This document shows, piece by piece, positions 61,946 through 64,000 of a stretch of 64,000 nt of DNA. The position numbers were made by a program, and so were the translations under genes. The stretch covers positions 59,767 to 123,766 of the forward strand of contig CAMLBF010000008.1 of the NCBI GenBank assembly GCA_946478235.1. The letters run 5' to 3'. Under the pieces are notes generated by a model. That model saw only the letters and a list, made by a program, of their open reading frames with translations, had not been told where the DNA came from and did not search any database. This DNA is from an uncultured Bartonella sp. (GTDB taxonomy: Bacteria; Pseudomonadota; Alphaproteobacteria; Rhizobiales; Rhizobiaceae). Position 1 is the stretch's first letter. The number at the start of each line of letters is the position of its first letter.

Positions 61946-63235
61946 ATGATGGAACAGGAATTTACGCAACGCACATCTACCTATTCTCGTCGTTTACGTT
62001 CTACAACACTGGTGCGTATTCGTTGGCTGGCTGTTTTTAGCCAGTCTAGCACCATTGCTTTTGTTGCGCTTTATCTTGGGTTTAAGGTGCCGATTATCCC
62101 ATGTGCAATATTAATTATCGCATCAGTCTGGCTCAATATTTTCCTAACATTCTATTATTCCATCAATGACCGTCTATCTTCAACAGTTGCAGCTGCAATT
62201 CTCGGTGTCGATATACTGCAATATGCAACATTGTTGTATTTTACCGGTGGACTACAGAACCCCTTCTCGCTCCTTCTCATTGCACCTGCGGTGATTTCGG
62301 CAACATCATTGCCGGTAAAGCACATTGTTTTCTTAAATTTTCTGGTCATCATTTCGGCCAGTGTTCTTTCAACTTATTCCGACCCTTTGCCATGGTATCC
62401 TGGGCATACAATCGTCACCCCCCGGCTATTGGTTGATGGTATTTGGACGGCCATTGTTTCCTCGCTTATTTTCACCACCACTTATGGTTATCGCGTTGCC
62501 GAAGAAACGCGTCGTCTTGCCGATGCGTTGAGTGCGACAGAGCTTATCCTACAACATGAAAAGCATCTTTCTGAATTGGATGGATTGGCTGCAGCGGCTG
62601 CCCATGAACTGGGTACGCCACTTGCTACAATTCAACTTGTAGCAAAAGAAATGTTCAATGGTTTAAAAAACAATCCTGCTGTTGAAGAAGATCTCAGTCT
62701 TTTATTGAGCCAAACCGAGCGATGCCGAAATATTTTAAAGCGGTTAACCAGCCTATCAACGGATGGAGAACAACATTTATCACGCTTGTCACTTTCAACC
62801 TTATTAGACGAAGTGTCATCACCGTTAAAAGAATTTGGGGTAGAAATTGTTACAGAAGCGGAAGAGACAATCGGTGAAGAACCTGTATTTCCACGCAATC
62901 CGGGAATTTTATATGGTGTGGGCAATCTTTTGGAAAATGCTGTCGACTTTGCCCGCAGTAAGGTGATCATACGATATAAATGGAATGAAAAATATGTAGG
63001 CTTGACCATTATCGATGATGGTCATGGTTATGACCCTTCTATTCTTGACCGTATTGGGGAACCCTATACAACCAGCCGTCAACCGAGTAGTCAGGGGGGT
63101 GGTTTGGGTTTAGGATTATTCATTGCCAAGACATTGCTGGAAAGATCTGGGGCGCAACTTCATTTCAGAAACAGTCCAAAGAAAGAATTGGGCGCAGAAG
63201 TATATCTTGTATGGAATCGTAAAAAATTAAATTAA
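61946..63235 (+). CDS. regB: redox sensor histidine kinase RegB/ActS/PrrB
   Basis: RegB senses the redox state of the quinone pool and phosphorylates RegA, controlling respiration and energy metabolism. The 429-residue protein has five or six membrane segments (about 25-190). The quinone-binding GGLQNPF is at 101-107. The phosphorylated His220 is in AAAHELGTPLATI, and redox-active Cys260 is in QTERCRNIL. The ATP-binding domain shows NLLENAVDFA, DDGHGYDP and GGGLGLGLFIAKTLLERSG. All hallmark residues are present, so it should be redox-responsive. AAAGG precedes the tandem ATG start codons. regA follows after 91 bp. Confidence 0.96.
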   Translation: MMEQEFTQRTSTYSRRLRSTTLVRIRWLAVFSQSSTIAFVALYLGFKVPIIPCAILIIASVWLNIFLTFYYSINDRLSSTVAAAILGVDILQYATLLYFTGGLQNPFSLLLIAPAVISATSLPVKHIVFLNFLVIISASVLSTYSDPLPWYPGHTIVTPRLLVDGIWTAIVSSLIFTTTYGYRVAEETRRLADALSATELILQHEKHLSELDGLAAAAAHELGTPLATIQLVAKEMFNGLKNNPAVEEDLSLLLSQTERCRNILKRLTSLSTDGEQHLSRLSLSTLLDEVSSPLKEFGVEIVTEAEETIGEEPVFPRNPGILYGVGNLLENAVDFARSKVIIRYKWNEKYVGLTIIDDGHGYDPSILDRIGEPYTTSRQPSSQGGGLGLGLFIAKTLLERSGAQLHFRNSPKKELGAEVYLVWNRKKLN

Positions 63236-63326
63236 TAACAACTATATTTGACATTTTGTCGCTGTCGTGAATAGTATTTTTTAACCTCGGTTTCATGTGA
63301 ATCAGGCTACGAAAAAAGGATCTTGC

Positions 63327-63887
63327 ATGACTGACAGTGAGCATAATCTGGAAGTAATCGGCGAAGATACATCACTACTTCTCGTTGACGATGATAAGCC
63401 ATTTTTACACCGGTTGGCGCGTGCCATGGAAGCACGAGGATTTACGGTTACTATGGCGGAATCAGTGCAAGATGGTATTGCTTATGTCAGACAGAATCCG
63501 CCAGCATATGCTGTTGTTGACCTGAAATTGGAAGATGGCAATGGACTTGACGTTATTGAAGAGATCCGCAAATGCCGCAATGACACGCATATGATTGTGT
63601 TAACTGGATATGGTAATATAGCTTCAGCTGTTAATGCAGTAAAACTTGGTGCTATCGACTATCTTTCAAAGCCTGCCGATGCTGATGATATTTTTGGTGC
63701 ACTTACCCGCTTGGCCGGCGAAAAGGCACCCGTACCTGAAAACCCCATGTCTGCCGATCGTGTACGTTGGGAACATATCCAGCGTGTTTATGAAATGTGT
63801 GAACGCAATGTTTCTGAAACAGCGCGCAGACTCAACATGCATCGGCGCACATTACAACGTATTTTGGCAAAACGCGCACCGCGATAA
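63327..63887 (+). CDS. regA: redox response regulator RegA/ActR/PrrA
   Basis: RegA is the global response regulator partnered with RegB. From the ATG at 63327 (AAGGA 7 bases upstream) it is 186 residues. The receiver domain shows LLVDDDKPF near 20-28, the phosphoacceptor Asp65 in VVDLKLEDGNG, and LTGYGNIASAV. The C-terminal Fis-type helix-turn-helix SETARRLNMHRRTLQRILAKR is nearly invariant in this family. A frame from 63297 adds ten residues. The gene ends 51 bp before a heptamer repeat array. Confidence 0.96.
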   Translation: MTDSEHNLEVIGEDTSLLLVDDDKPFLHRLARAMEARGFTVTMAESVQDGIAYVRQNPPAYAVVDLKLEDGNGLDVIEEIRKCRNDTHMIVLTGYGNIASAVNAVKLGAIDYLSKPADADDIFGALTRLAGEKAPVPENPMSADRVRWEHIQRVYEMCERNVSETARRLNMHRRTLQRILAKRAPR

Positions 63888-63938
63888 TTTGGCTTTCAAA
63901 TGACTGCTCATTTGGGTGCTGATTTCAGACGTTAAAAC

Positions 63939-64000
63939 TTTGACGTTTGACGTTTGACGTTTGACGTTTGACGTTTGACGTTTGACGTTTGACGTTTGAC
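63939..64000 (+). repeat. heptanucleotide tandem array, cut by the window end
   Basis: The unit TTTGACG is repeated without error for 62 bp, giving nearly nine copies. The array runs into the end of the window, so its full size is unknown. It lies 51 bp downstream of regA, in non-coding sequence. A seven-base unit would shift frame if coding. It resembles a variable-number repeat. Confidence 0.95.

Noticed and set aside
63939..64000. Possible CRISPR array
   Set aside because: The unit is seven bases with no spacers, so it is a simple tandem repeat.

Overview
The window is a stretch of chromosome from an alphaproteobacterium of the order Hyphomicrobiales (Rhizobiales). The signs are GcrA, the RegB/RegA redox pair, a BTLCP-type cysteine peptidase, cyclic beta-1,2-glucan synthase, a TIGR02300/FYDLN acidic protein, a DUF1402 protein and class II EPSP synthase. 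The sequence is clearly AT-leaning for this order. It still carries branched-chain amino acid, arginine and aromatic pathway genes. That suggests a low-GC Bartonellaceae-like or insect-gut relative rather than a strongly reduced pathogen; this placement is inference, made without database comparison.

Layout. Positions 1-4.4 kb hold replication initiation on the minus strand: recF (cut by the window edge), dnaN and dnaA. A roughly 850-bp AT-rich interval with a perfect DnaA box separates dnaA from rpsT. Next come acnA (minus) and, divergently, the cytochrome c maturation operon ccmABCDG (7.6-10.6 kb). From 10.7 to 15.5 kb lies a less standard block: a RLAN/ATP-grasp ligase with a GNAT-C39 peptidase fusion, a secreted transglutaminase-like peptidase, and a PLP cysteine-synthase-like enzyme whose start codon sits in an inverted repeat. 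gcrA follows, with a GANTC cluster upstream. Arginine synthesis (argD, argF) and the redox chaperone hslO run to 20 kb. An envelope block follows: a class A penicillin-binding protein, DUF1402, XRE regulator, Smr, Tim44-like, FxsA and SecB.

From 27 to 31 kb rpsA, cmk and aroA are read on the minus strand, then the FYDLN protein and tRNA-Ala(GGC). A very AT-rich DUF4238 gene sits just after the tRNA and looks acquired. Then come bluB (cobalamin lower ligand), ilvD, an acyl-CoA ligase-thiolase operon, mutS and a malic enzyme with a PTA domain. The 2,867-residue cyclic glucan synthase spans 44.5-53.1 kb. pncB, gyrB, a RidA-ornithine cyclodeaminase pair, hrpB and regB-regA complete the window, which ends inside a heptamer tandem array.

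Most of the window is conserved core. No insertion sequence, prophage, CRISPR array or toxin-antitoxin pair was seen. The best candidates for something new are the RLAN/GNAT-C39 operon, the ligase-thiolase operon whose thiolase lacks its second catalytic cysteine, and the regulatory inverted repeats before the cysteine synthase, gcrA and cgs genes. Start codons were chosen from family length and Shine-Dalgarno spacing; where they differ from the longest possible frame this is stated.
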